DNA of 41,993 bases from Planctomycetota bacterium (GTDB taxonomy: Bacteria; Planctomycetota; Phycisphaerae; SM23-33), in the NCBI GenBank assembly GCA_016235825.1, contig JACRIL010000105.1:1-41993 (forward strand), written 5' to 3'. The notes under the pieces were generated by a model that saw only the letters and a list, made by a program, of their open reading frames with translations, made no database searches and had not been told where the DNA came from. Made by a program: the position numbers and the translations under genes. Positions 17,470 to 25,719 of the stretch are shown here, piece after piece (the first letter of the stretch is position 1; each line of letters starts with the position of its first letter).

Positions 17470-18051
17470 ATGGAATATCTTCAGAAATATCGGGCTCGGG
17501 TGCTGCAGGCCGTCGCCGGGATCGACATCGAAAAAGTCCGGCAGGCGGTTGATTGGCTGGGCCAGACCCGCGATGCGGCTAAGACGATATACACCTGCGG
17601 CAACGGCGGCAGCGCGATGACGGCCTCGCACCTGGCCTGCGACCTGCTCAAAGGCGCCAGCTACGGCCAGCCCAGCCGCTTCCGCGTGTTGGCCCTGACC
17701 GACCCTATCGCCACGATGACCGCCTACGCCAACGATGTCAGTTACAGCGCGATATTCGTCGAGCAGCTCAAGAATTTCGCGGCGGCCGGCGACGTGCTGA
17801 TTGCCATCAGCGGATCGGGCAACTCTCCCAACGTCGTCGAGGCAGCCCGGTTCGCCCGCTCAACCGGCTGCCGCACCATCGGACTGACCGGCCGCGACGG
17901 CGGAAAGCTCGGCCAGGCCGTCGAGCTTAATATCCTAGTCCCCGAGCCGCACATGGGGATCATCGAGGATGCCCACATGATCATCTGCCATATGATCGGT
18001 TATCACTTCATGGATTCCAGCGACCCGGCCAGGCTGGCGGCCAAACAATGA
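17470..18051 (+). CDS. gmhA: SIS-domain sugar-phosphate isomerase, GmhA-like
   Basis: 193 residues, GmhA length. GmhA converts sedoheptulose 7-phosphate to heptose 7-phosphate for ADP-heptose synthesis. Phosphate-binding motifs GNGGSA (about 44-49) and ISGSGNSPNV (about 114-123) are clear. The zinc-site His in ASHLACDL is present, but the following Glu of E. coli GmhA is Asp here, and the C-terminal Q-x-V-H block reads EDAHMIICH, with Glu where Gln is usual. Another ketose-aldose isomerisation is therefore possible. The UroD-family gene follows 39 nt later in the same direction. Confidence 0.8.
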   Translation: MEYLQKYRARVLQAVAGIDIEKVRQAVDWLGQTRDAAKTIYTCGNGGSAMTASHLACDLLKGASYGQPSRFRVLALTDPIATMTAYANDVSYSAIFVEQLKNFAAAGDVLIAISGSGNSPNVVEAARFARSTGCRTIGLTGRDGGKLGQAVELNILVPEPHMGIIEDAHMIICHMIGYHFMDSSDPARLAAKQ

Positions 18052-18090
18052 AATTCCTGATTGGCAAAAACGTGAATCCGGACGTCTCAA

Positions 18091-19224
18091 ATGGAAACTT
18101 CTGACCGACAGGCTATGACACACAGGCAGCGGGTGCTGGAGGCAATCAATCATCGCAGCCCCGACCGCATTCCGATAGATTTCTGGGCCGTGCCGGACGT
18201 CTTCCGCCAGATTCAGGAGGCTCTGGGATTCAAAGACAAGGACGCCGTCCTGCGGAAGTTTGACGTGGACCTGCGGTATTTCAACGGCCCGCCGCTCAAG
18301 GACCCGAAACGGTTCCAGGCCGGCGAAGGCGAATCGCTGGACCACTGGGGCGTGCTGCGGGCCGAGCAGACCGTCGGCGGGACGCGCCGCGACGGTACCA
18401 CTTACAGTTGGACTTACAAGCACCTGCTCCGCAGTCCGCTGGCCGAGGCGAGCAGCCTGGCCGAGATCGAACGCCACAACTGGCCGACGGCGGACCTGTG
18501 GGACTTCTCCGGCGTCGGAGAGGCCTGCCGCAAACTGAAGGAAACCGGCTGCTGCGTGGCGCTCGGCGCGGACCGCACCGATCGCACGGCCCAGCTCAAG
18601 CCCGCGATGTACATCCGCGGGGTCGAGCAGTTCATGGCCGACCTGGTGCTGGATGAGCCGCTGGCTGAGTGCCTCCTTCGGCACATAAGCGACTACTACC
18701 TGGAATACAATCGCCGGCTCTTCGAGGCCGCCGGCGGACAGGCCGACATCTTCCTGATGGGCGACGACATGGGCACGCAGACCAGCACGTGGGTCTCGCC
18801 GGACATGTACCGACGGTTCTTCAAGAAGCGGCTGGCCGCGTATTGCGAACTTGCCCACCGCTTCGGCATGAAGACGATGTACCACACCTGCGGCAACGTC
18901 GTGCCGCTCGTGGGCGACTTCATCGACGCCGGGCTGGATATCCTGCAGTCGCTCCAGCCGCAGGCCATGGGCGAACAACTGGCAACGCTCAAGCGGCAGT
19001 TCGGGAAACACCTTGCATTCCAGGGCGGCATCGACATACAGGGCGTTCTGCCGCACGGCACGCCGGCCGACGTGGCCGAGCACGTCAAGGACCGGGCCGA
19101 AATCCTCGCCGAAGGCGGCGGATATATCTTCGGCACGTCGCACAACATCCTGCCCGACACGCCGACCGAAAATATCCTTGCCCTCGTCGAGGCATACCAC
19201 CGCTTCGGCAGGATGGACAGATAG
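18091..19224 (+). CDS. Uroporphyrinogen decarboxylase-family protein
   Basis: 377 residues spanning one UroD/MtaA-like TIM barrel: start MTHRQRVLEAINHRSPDRIP, middle GDDMGTQTSTWVSPDMYRRF, end YHTCGNVVPLVGDFIDAGLD and GGYIFGTSHNILPDTPTEN. Family members are either haem-pathway decarboxylases or corrinoid/thiol methyltransferases. The HTCGN element near residue 268 could bind zinc as in the methyltransferases. The divergence from true HemE and the absence of haem genes nearby favour the second group, but the substrate is unknown. An internal start at MTHRQR (18115) is equally plausible. Confidence 0.85.
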   Translation: METSDRQAMTHRQRVLEAINHRSPDRIPIDFWAVPDVFRQIQEALGFKDKDAVLRKFDVDLRYFNGPPLKDPKRFQAGEGESLDHWGVLRAEQTVGGTRRDGTTYSWTYKHLLRSPLAEASSLAEIERHNWPTADLWDFSGVGEACRKLKETGCCVALGADRTDRTAQLKPAMYIRGVEQFMADLVLDEPLAECLLRHISDYYLEYNRRLFEAAGGQADIFLMGDDMGTQTSTWVSPDMYRRFFKKRLAAYCELAHRFGMKTMYHTCGNVVPLVGDFIDAGLDILQSLQPQAMGEQLATLKRQFGKHLAFQGGIDIQGVLPHGTPADVAEHVKDRAEILAEGGGYIFGTSHNILPDTPTENILALVEAYHRFGRMDR

Positions 19225-19241
19225 AGTCAAACTGAACGGGA

Positions 19242-19271
19242 GGCGCCGGTCAGGGAAGGCGCCGGTTTTTG
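19242..19271 (+). terminator. Terminator after the UroD-family gene
   Basis: GGCGCC (19242-19247) and GGCGCC (19258-19263) form a GC stem 18 nt after the stop, followed by GGTTTTTG. Confidence 0.65.
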
Positions 19272-19300
19272 TTGACACAATCCGCAAAAACTGCGAAAAT
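19272..19300 (+). promoter_or_regulatory. Candidate promoter for the truncated gene at 19362
   Basis: TTGACA (19272-19277), a 17-nt spacer and GAAAAT (19295-19300), immediately after the terminator. The -35 is perfect; the -10 matches 4 of 6. Confidence 0.4.
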
Positions 19301-19361
19301 AAACTATTAATTACACTGGCCGCCTGGGGTACAGGTAAAACTCTTACACTGAGGATGATTT

Positions 19362-19634
19362 ATGGCTCACTCTCAAGATCGCGCCGCTCATCGTCCTTTG
19401 AAGGGAAGCAATACCGCGGCAATAGTCATCATAGCGATAGCGGTCGTGGCAGCCGCGGCGGGAGCAGGGGCGTATTTTGTGATCACCCGCGACACGTGGG
19501 AGGCCGACAACATTGCCAAGATCAAGGCCGGCAGTTCTCCGGCCGAGGCTTTCGTCTCGGCCGGGGTGTTCAAGGATGCTGGCCCGTCTGCCTGTGGCGG
19601 GTTCGAGAGTAAATGTCTTCGCTTGCCAAAATAG
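19362..19634 (+). pseudogene. Truncated N-terminus of a membrane-anchored protein
   Basis: A start with GAGG seven bases upstream (ATG 19362) opens a 90-residue product: a short cytoplasmic segment, one membrane helix (about 19-42, IVIIAIAVVAAAAGAGAYFV), then about 30 residues of an extracytoplasmic domain. Near 19575-19600 it appears to run into foreign sequence ending CLRLPK. The C-terminal two thirds of a VWA-domain protein lies in the same direction at 20706-21319, so these may be the two ends of one broken gene (inference). Confidence 0.55.
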
Positions 19635-19744
19635 CAGCATCGCAGCCCTCAACAGCTACGAAAAAACCCGAACAAATCGTTTACATAACTCGGTGAACAA
19701 CACCATCACAGCGGAAGATGTTTAAAATTGGCAAAAGTCGAGCT
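19600..19744 (+). mobile_element. IS remnant, right-end fragment
   Basis: 19713-19744 is an inverted copy (30 of 32 bases) of 21355-21386, the left end of an IS whose transposase starts at 21479. Sequence internal to the two ends differs, so this is the opposite end of the same kind of element and not a copy of the same end. Its left border is not visible; 19600 is approximate. Confidence 0.55.
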
Positions 19745-20037
19745 TACCTAAGTTGCATTGAATCGGGTCCATGTACTTCTTGCCATTCCGTTACTCCAAA
19801 AGATTGAGACAGCACCTTTATTACAACAGATTTGTTGAGTTTTTTAGATTTTGGGAAAATCACTCTTACACCGGTAGCACCGCTCTTCCATTTAACTGTG
19901 GTATCTATCTCCGGCTGTGATGTTGGAGATCGACTAAAGATGAAAACCTGCCAGTCACCTCCCAGCAAACGATAAGTACCCTCTACGAAAGACATATTCT
20001 CTTCCATAATCAAATCAAAGCTAATCTCCGCTTTCAT
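19744..20037 (-). CDS. Hypothetical protein, 97 residues, AT-rich
   Basis: Not recognised. From ATG 20037 (GAG nine bases upstream; an ATG at 20097 gives 20 more residues without support) it begins MKAEISFDLIMEENMSFVEG and is mixed alpha/beta with no signal or membrane segment. Base composition is far more AT-rich than its surroundings, suggesting transfer. Its TAA stop lies exactly where the IS end at 19713-19744 joins, so the original protein may have been longer. It lies downstream of the integrase fragment on the same strand and may be cargo of that element. Confidence 0.5.
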   Translation of the reverse strand: MKAEISFDLIMEENMSFVEGTYRLLGGDWQVFIFSRSPTSQPEIDTTVKWKSGATGVRVIFPKSKKLNKSVVIKVLSQSFGVTEWQEVHGPDSMQLR

Positions 20038-20097
20038 TATTATTAACTCTTTATTTTTTGCCAGAGGCAGGTTTAATGGTCCCAAACAGTGTGGCAT

Positions 20098-20705
20098 TCA
20101 CCTAATGATTCCCATTTTTTTAAGATTAAATGGCGGAGTAATACGCTTCCTCCGGACCTTAAGATAGCCCAGCGCCACGAGCGCTCGGCTGATCGATTCT
20201 CTCGCCACGGTGGCGAGTTGACGCTTGTTAATATCCTCCCCGGCTTCCTTGAACTCTTCCATGACTTCTTCACGCTTGACGTTGACAGTCTCGATGAACT
20301 CCAGGCGCTGATCTTTTGTGATGGGTTTTCTGGTCTGCCATATAAGCTGCGGGGTGGCCAGACCGGCCGGCAGATTGAATCTCCTGACGAGCACGGGCCG
20401 GGGTGCCGTATTGATCTGCCATCTTGCATGCTCAAGATCATCGCTCGACCATTCTCCGCTGCGGCCATGCCGCATTGCCTCATGATACATCTTTGTCTTT
20501 AACGGGCCCATCCCTGCCTCGACGGAGCCATTATACTGAGGCCAGTACGCCGGCGACAAGAGCGGAACAACAAGATATTGTCCCAGAAGTTCCGGCACAT
20601 CGCCCTTGAACTCGCTGCCGTTGTCCATCTTGGCTACCAGTGGTGCGCCATATTGTTTGAACATGGCCTCAAGGGCCCCGGCGGAGGTGTCGCTGTTTTT
20701 ATGGA
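20098..20705 (-). pseudogene. Integrase/transposase catalytic-core fragment (rve type)
   Basis: About 200 residues of a retroviral-type integrase core: second catalytic Asp in VAKMDNGSEFKG, catalytic Glu in YNGSVEAGMGPLKTKMYHEA, then the C-terminal ARWQINTAPRP and RALVALGYLKVRRKRITPPF. The first Asp and the N-terminal HTH are missing. Upstream of about 20705 the frame reads antisense into VWA coding sequence, so the gene is 5'-truncated by that junction. Probably inactive. Confidence 0.75.
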
Positions 20706-21319
20706 CCGCCGGCAGGATAAGCGGAATCACCGCAGGCGGAGGCGGGGATGTGCCCGAGGCGGTGCTGGAAGGCCTCCAGGCCGCGGTTGAAAAACAGTCC
20801 TGGATGCCCAAGGGGCAGAAGGTCGTCGTGCTGATCGGCGACGCCCCGCCCCACAAGGAAACGATGGACAAGATAAAGGAACTGGTCGAAAAGGCGGTCC
20901 AGAAGAACTTCAGATTCTACTGCATCAAGGTAAGCAGCCCCAGACACCCCGAGTCGCTGACGGAATTCGACCAGATCGCATCATGGGGAAAGGGGAAATC
21001 CATGTGGATAACCTTCTCGGATAAAGGGGATCTCAAGCCGGAAGGCTCGAAATCCGTCATCGTCGCCGGTCCGCCCGACAGGAAGAGCCCATATCAGGAA
21101 ATTTTCAGCCAGATAATGAGAGACCTGATGGCTTCAAAGGGTTACGCCGACAGGACCGACCCGTTCGTTACGGTTCTTATCGAAAGCGTGGAATCGACGT
21201 TCCCCGAAAGAAGAATTCCGTTCAATCCGGCCCCTCCGCCCGGGACGCCAAAGACGGATGATCGTAAGCATGGACTCGACGGCCAAAAGGACCCGCCCAA
21301 GAAACCAAGGGACCAGTGA
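20706..21319 (+). pseudogene. C-terminal part of a von Willebrand A domain protein
   Basis: From about residue GRISGITAGGGGDVPEAVLEG the frame shows a VWA domain's second half (GGGGDVPEA, the conserved Asp-Pro region, and KVVVLIGDAPPH), then a tail ending PKKPRDQ. The MIDAS DxSxS strand that should precede it is missing; the sequence upstream is an integrase gene on the other strand. The stop is intact and the IS left end follows 35 nt later. VWA proteins bind partners through a metal site; this remnant cannot form one. Confidence 0.7.
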
Positions 21320-21354
21320 GGCGTCGGGCGGAATGGAAAAAGGGAACGCGGTTT

Positions 21355-21725
21355 AGCTCGACTTTTGCCAATTTTAAGCATCTTTCGCCGCCGGCAAGGG
21401 CGGCAAATACTGGCGCAATAAAAGGACTCCTGCCGATATTGCTGTTGTCAAGACCGCGAATCGGGAAGGAGTCCAATTATGCTTTCTCTTCCATCGGCTG
21501 CTGAGCCGCTTTTGATGAGTTTTTCCGTCGCATTCACCCAACCGACTTTTCAGCGAGCGCTGCCTCTGATCGTCGGGGCCATTCTGGCGACGGGACGTCG
21601 CACCGTAACCGGCATGCTCCGAATGGTGCAAGGCCTGATTGACGGCCATTTCAGCACCTGCCATCGGGTCTTTTTCCGGGCCGCATGGTCGCTCTGGCCG
21701 TTGGGCAGAATGTTGGCGCAGTCGA
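21355..21725 (+). mobile_element. IS remnant, left end and start of transposase gene
   Basis: 21355-21386 is an end repeat matched in inverse at 19713-19744. A good ribosome site (GGAAGGAG) precedes ATG 21479. The transposase similarity stops near 21725, where the 3' part of the element has been lost. Confidence 0.65.
21479..21722 (+). pseudogene. Truncated IS701/IS4-like transposase
   Basis: About 80 residues of the N-terminal region typical of these DDE transposases (TGRRTVTGMLRMVQGL, HFSTCHRVFFRAAWSLWPLG). After LGRMLA the frame departs from the family and all catalytic residues are missing. Confidence 0.65.
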
Positions 21726-21756
21726 GCTTAGAGGCGGCGCAGGCCGTTCAAACCAT

Positions 21757-21795
21757 GAAAACATCAAAACACATGTCCGCAAAAGGATGCGGACA
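21757..21795 (-). terminator. Rho-independent terminator of the EFR1 gene
   Basis: TGTCCGCA (21774-21781) pairs perfectly with TGCGGACA (21788-21795), loop of six. On the minus strand it is followed by TGTGTTTTGATGTTTTC and lies 17 nt past the stop at 21812. Confidence 0.7.
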
Positions 21796-21811
21796 ATGCC
21801 ACCCGTTCCCG

Positions 21812-22954
21812 TCATTTTTCGACTTCATCGGACATGCCCGCATCCTCGCACGGAAAACCTCCCCACTTCGTCTCGGGCGCGCGGTAGCGCCCCCAGAGGC
21901 GGGTGAAGGTCGTGAACGTGAACAGGGCGTTGATGGGCGGGATGCGGATCGCCAGCCAGAACAGCCGGTACGCCGCGAGAATCGAGAGCAAATAGCAGAC
22001 GTAGTGCGCGATCCGGTGCAGCCAGGTTTGCGGGAACTGCGAGAGCCACGGGGCGAGCGGCAGCAGCCAGTTCACCAGCCAGACCGAGACCGGAACGAAA
22101 GTGAGGCAGACCAGCAGGGCAGCCCACGAGTGCCCCGCCTCGACCGCCCGTTCCGGGCAGCAGCAGAGGCATCGCATGCAACTCTCGCAAGAGAAGGTCC
22201 AGTACGGGCGCGGGCGGCGGCCTCGCATGCGGATCGCCCCCGCCGGGCAGTGGATCGCGCAAAGCCCGCAGCCCGTGCAGCGGGCGCTGGCAAAGAAGAT
22301 CTTCGCCAGCAGAAACCGCCCGTACACCAGGTAGCCCAGCGAAACCGGCAGGAGCGCCAGGCCCAGGATCAGGGCGATCAGGCTGCCGCAGCCGAAGCTG
22401 GTCCGGCCTTCCCCGATGCGCCCGATGAACCTCTCGGCCTTCGCCCGGCCGCGGACCAGAAAGTGCTCCACGCTCCGCGCGCCAAGCGGGGGGTGCGCGG
22501 CGATCCAGTTCGTGGGCAGGTCGATGGCCTGGACCCCGCGAACGCGATAGCCCTTGAAGAAGAGCAGTAACGCGATCAGGTAGCCGGCCGTCCCCTCCAG
22601 GCCCGGGAGATAGACCCCCGCCTTCCACCCGGCGCGGGAGGCGGATACGAAGGCGTCCGCTCCCCGCGCGCGAGGCAGAGACAGGACGTAGCGGATCATC
22701 AGCCAGGGGGCGGTGAACCCGTGCGTGGGGAAGAGGAACCCCTCCAGCGCCCGGGCGCCTGCCGCGGCGGGCGGGGGCGAGAGGGCCTGGGATTGTCCCG
22801 GGGGCGCGGATCGGCGTTTCCGCACGGGGACCAGTCTTGTCGGGACGCCTCGGGCGGCCAGGACGTCGCGCATCCACGCGGCCGCGAGCAGCGTGTTGCC
22901 CGTGCCGCTCAGGACGTGAAGCACCGACCGGTCGTAGAGGGCTGACTGGACCAT
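21812..22954 (-). CDS. EFR1-family flavodoxin/ferredoxin membrane protein
   Basis: 380 residues. The N-terminus is flavodoxin-like, with the phosphate loop LSGTGNT near residues 15-21. Two 4Fe-4S motifs follow (CTGCGLCAIHCP near 222-233 and CESCMRCLCCCP near 252-263), interleaved with hydrophobic segments before and after the clusters that should anchor it in the membrane. This matches the EFR1 family (flavodoxin-like domain fused to a ferredoxin), whose role is undefined but presumably electron transfer. AAAGGAG is 14 bases from ATG 22954, rather far; GTG at residue 11 is an alternative. Composition (CGC/GCG-rich, Arg-rich) differs from neighbours, and an IS scar lies on one side, both pointing to transfer. 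Stand-alone, with its own terminator. Confidence 0.85.
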   Translation of the reverse strand: MVQSALYDRSVLHVLSGTGNTLLAAAWMRDVLAARGVPTRLVPVRKRRSAPPGQSQALSPPPAAAGARALEGFLFPTHGFTAPWLMIRYVLSLPRARGADAFVSASRAGWKAGVYLPGLEGTAGYLIALLLFFKGYRVRGVQAIDLPTNWIAAHPPLGARSVEHFLVRGRAKAERFIGRIGEGRTSFGCGSLIALILGLALLPVSLGYLVYGRFLLAKIFFASARCTGCGLCAIHCPAGAIRMRGRRPRPYWTFSCESCMRCLCCCPERAVEAGHSWAALLVCLTFVPVSVWLVNWLLPLAPWLSQFPQTWLHRIAHYVCYLLSILAAYRLFWLAIRIPPINALFTFTTFTRLWGRYRAPETKWGGFPCEDAGMSDEVEK

Positions 22955-23418
22955 GACGCGGGCGATGACTCCTTTCTTCGGCCCGATTGATGGGGGTTGA
23001 CGAAGACGAAGGCGACATTATCGTGAATATCGCGGTCGCTTCGCATGTTCCGGTCGCATCCGCCGCCCCGCGCCAGAACCTGCCTGGCAGATCACTCTTA
23101 CCCCCTGGCACGGGTACGGCTCGTTCCGCGGCCGGCCGCCTTCTCCCTTGAGGGCGAGGGGTTTTACACCCACATCCTGCGGGCCTTGCGGTGCGGGATG
23201 TTTTTGTCGCAAACGTCCAAGGATGCAAACATAGTCCGTTGTGGGGCAGATTTCCATAAAAAAGAATATGCTCGCAATCCGGCTTCGCCGACTCGTCTGG
23301 CGCAGCTTCCGATTTCGCCAAGGCTTCGCCGGACAAGTCCTGCCTGCACGAAAAGAAAAAATTGCCGGCGGGACGCCCGCACCACAAAAAAGCTGTTTCG
23401 GCTCCGTCAAGAATCGCT
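22955..23418. repeat. Gene-free repeat region
   Basis: No gene supported. Holds diverged repeat pieces, notably CTTCGCCGACTCGTC...GGCTTCGCCGGACAAGTCC at 23280-23340 (same family as 370-399) and GGCGGGACGCCCGCACCAC at 23358-23377 (hairpin-element type). The first 60 bases are the upstream region of the EFR1 gene. Confidence 0.5.
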
Positions 23419-23424
23419 TATAAT
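23419..23424 (+). promoter_or_regulatory. -10 box for the lipoprotein gene
   Basis: Perfect TATAAT 34 nt before the start. The -35 position reads TTTCGG, which is weak. Confidence 0.45.
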
Positions 23425-23457
23425 CCGATGATGTGCGAAGAAGGGAGGTTCAGAGCC

Positions 23458-24612
23458 ATGAAAACAATCGCATTGTGCGGACTGGCCGTGCTGCTTCTGG
23501 CTGGGTGCAATCCCGAACTGGACCAGTACAATCAGATCGAACTCGGCAAGGCCCTGGCAGGTCGCGGAATATTGACCGCAACCAGAACCACGACGGCTCC
23601 GGCAGGGGATGACAGAATTGATTCGTGTTGCGACGTATTTGTATTCGCTCTGCCGGCGATTCGTGCGTTAAAACAAATGGGCGTTCGAACCGATTGCAAG
23701 GGCAATGTGATCGCCAAGTTTTACATCAATCATGCCATCGAACATTGGGTGCTGATGCAGCTTGGTTTTTCGGACTGGCGGCTGGAGTTCCAGGTTCCGC
23801 CGAATTTCTTCCATGAAACGCCCTCCAATTGGCAGAATGAATACGGGCCAAACACTGACGACTGGATCAGATTCTGCACAATGGAAGGGGTTCTCGACCG
23901 TTTATCGGATGGTTTGCCCGACGGTAAGCATAACAGGAGACTGGAAGACGAGAATAAGGACACGATTCGGGAATGTGTCCGGATTGGAAGGATTCCGGTC
24001 AATCCCAAACGTCTGAAGGCCGGCGTGTTGGAGCGGTTGTCGGATAATAAATCCGGGCTTTTGATCGACATTTACAAGGACATCGATCTGGAGGGTCTGG
24101 ATGTCAAGGCGATCGACGCCGGGCATGCAGAATTTCGGTTAACCCGGGATGGTTCGTCAATCATTCTACTTACGGAGGTGAGAGTGCCCCGCAATAACCG
24201 GCACATATTGGGCTATCTCATGGAGTTGGACCGGGAATTCAGCGAGTCCACACGTCCGCAGGAAGAGAAACGGATATATGAAATTTATGATTCCTTTCAG
24301 GGAGTTCAGCCAATCACGTTGAATCTGCTGATTTTAACAGGCATGTTTATGGGAAATAAAATGACGCCTTTTGCGGGCCCCAGCCTGGTTCCGGAAAGTT
24401 TTTCGGGGTTGACGCAAAGCGGCTTTGAAAAAACAATCGATTTTGGCAATGGCGCTGTTGCGATATTGCGGAATCTCGGCAATCGGAGGATTCAGGTTGA
24501 ACATCACTTCTGCCTGGTTATGGATCCATTTTTTCTCGGGTATCTGGTGCAGTTTGGAAGCAAACCTCCAGCCCCAGTCGTAAAGACGACGATCAACAAG
24601 ATCGGGGATTGA
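23458..24612 (+). CDS. Predicted lipoprotein of unknown function
   Basis: 384 residues from ATG 23458, chosen because GGGAGG stands 10 bases upstream and it begins a clean lipoprotein signal (KTIALCGLAVLLLAGC, lipid-anchored Cys17). The mature part is soluble. It has two early Cys in DSCCDVFVFALPAIRAL, aromatic-rich NHAIEHWVLMQLGFSDWRLE near 90-110, and a C-terminal beta-rich stretch VAILRNLGNRRIQVEHHFCL. I recognise no family. Moderate GC and ATG with a strong ribosome site suggest a real expressed gene. Confidence 0.7.
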   Translation: MKTIALCGLAVLLLAGCNPELDQYNQIELGKALAGRGILTATRTTTAPAGDDRIDSCCDVFVFALPAIRALKQMGVRTDCKGNVIAKFYINHAIEHWVLMQLGFSDWRLEFQVPPNFFHETPSNWQNEYGPNTDDWIRFCTMEGVLDRLSDGLPDGKHNRRLEDENKDTIRECVRIGRIPVNPKRLKAGVLERLSDNKSGLLIDIYKDIDLEGLDVKAIDAGHAEFRLTRDGSSIILLTEVRVPRNNRHILGYLMELDREFSESTRPQEEKRIYEIYDSFQGVQPITLNLLILTGMFMGNKMTPFAGPSLVPESFSGLTQSGFEKTIDFGNGAVAILRNLGNRRIQVEHHFCLVMDPFFLGYLVQFGSKPPAPVVKTTINKIGD

Positions 24613-24725
24613 GTGGCCTGTCGGCGAAGCCGGAAGGGCCGGGAACGCCAATCTCCCGATTGGCGGTGTAAAAGCCGCTCAGAAGAGCGGCGTTCCCGCC
24701 GCCGTGACACATTTCCAACGGGCTG
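24613..24725. repeat. Compound cruciform repeat
   Basis: GGGAACGCC (24641-24649) pairs with GGCGTTCCC (24689-24697). Nested inside are GCCAATC/GATTGGC (24647-24664) and GCCGCTC/GAGCGGC (24674-24691, loop AGAA). The tail is CACATTTCCAACGGGCTG, resembling the tails of the hairpin elements at 1-134 and near 10000. It may also end transcription of both converging genes. Confidence 0.7.
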
Positions 24726-25502
24726 TCATGCTGCGGATCTTCCGCCGGGGCGGCGGCCGGATTCACCGCCGCTGGTATCGTCGGAGAAAACCTCGTCGTC
24801 CGCCGGGCCGTAGAGGTCCAATGCCTCCTGGACGAGCGCCTCGGCCTGGTCGAGCGGCAGGGCGGAGATGTCGGGCGTCCGCGAGCATATCCAGGAAAGG
24901 GCCTGGAGGAACGGGTAGAACAGTTCCTCGTAATGCTCGATCAGAAAGTCCCGCAGATCGAGGGCCTTGGCGTGCCTGTGCTGGAGGACGGGCAGGTCGC
25001 AGACGGTTTCATCTTCGGGGAATTTCGCGGCCGCACAGAGATTGTCTGCCAGAAAGGCCATTGATTCGGCCACCACGTCCGTCAGCCCGCCGGTCAGGTT
25101 ATGCCAGATCATCGCGTATTGGGTGGTGCGCGTGATGATGAATCCGGCGGCCTGCCTGCCTCCCAGATCGACGGCGATGTGCGTTGCTATCCTGTCGAGC
25201 GCCTCGACGACCGCGGCGGGCTGGCCGTGGCGGCGGGGCGGAAGGTTCAGCAGAAAGTGCAGATATGCGGCGGTCTCCAGGTCGCACGATGCGGAAGGCT
25301 CGCCGCCGAGGTCCCCGATCTGCGCCGCCAGGCGGGCGGATATTGACCGCCCGAATTCCCGGATCAGCCCGCCCATGCAATGCAGGGCGTCGGGCAGGAC
25401 GATCGTGGTCTTTCGGCAGGCGGGGCAGACTTCGCCTTCCCATTCGAGGCATCCCGGCGATTCCATCGGTTCCCAGCAGTGGCTGCATGTGTAGCGGATC
25501 AT
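24726..25502 (-). CDS. Zinc-ribbon protein of unknown function
   Basis: 258 residues. Four Cys near the N-terminus (C6, C9, C26, C29: CSHC and CPAC) form a probable zinc ribbon. The rest is helical with blocks LETAAYLHFLLNLPP and DLPVLQHRHAKALDLRDFLIEHYEELFYPFLQAL, and an acidic/glycine tail. No signal or membrane segment. It is divergent from the FHA/SpoIIE phosphatase gene across 217 nt, which suggests but does not show a shared role. An 8-bp hairpin (GCCTGTCC/GGACAGGC, 25546-25565) lies in the gap. Confidence 0.65.
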   Translation of the reverse strand: MIRYTCSHCWEPMESPGCLEWEGEVCPACRKTTIVLPDALHCMGGLIREFGRSISARLAAQIGDLGGEPSASCDLETAAYLHFLLNLPPRRHGQPAAVVEALDRIATHIAVDLGGRQAAGFIITRTTQYAMIWHNLTGGLTDVVAESMAFLADNLCAAAKFPEDETVCDLPVLQHRHAKALDLRDFLIEHYEELFYPFLQALSWICSRTPDISALPLDQAEALVQEALDLYGPADDEVFSDDTSGGESGRRPGGRSAA

Positions 25503-25676
25503 GGTCTGTCGGCCGGACCGTTCGAGAGCCGCCCTTGGCCTGAGAGCCTGTCCGGCGGGACAGGCGTTGTTGGGCCTCCATGCCTTTTACGCCGCAAGTC
25601 CGGGTCAGTTTAGATATCGGCAAAAGGAATTGCGCCTGATTATAAAAACGGCATACCCAAGGCCCGCCGCTGCCGG

Positions 25677-25682
25677 TATAAT
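25677..25682 (+). promoter_or_regulatory. -10 box for the FHA/SpoIIE gene
   Basis: Perfect TATAAT 38 nt before the start, without a clear -35, so activation or another sigma factor is possible. Confidence 0.4.
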
Positions 25683-25719
25683 CTGATAAAGACATAGCCG
25701 GAGGCGATATCGCGAAACC

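Noticed and set aside
19713..21386. Composite transposon bounded by the 32-nt inverted repeats
   Set aside because: Both ends belong to truncated IS copies facing away from the enclosed segment, and no intact transposase is present.
21825..23387. A 520-codon minus-strand frame overlapping the EFR1 gene in another frame
   Set aside because: Arg/Pro-rich composition with no domains; the EFR1 frame has flavodoxin and two 4Fe-4S motifs.
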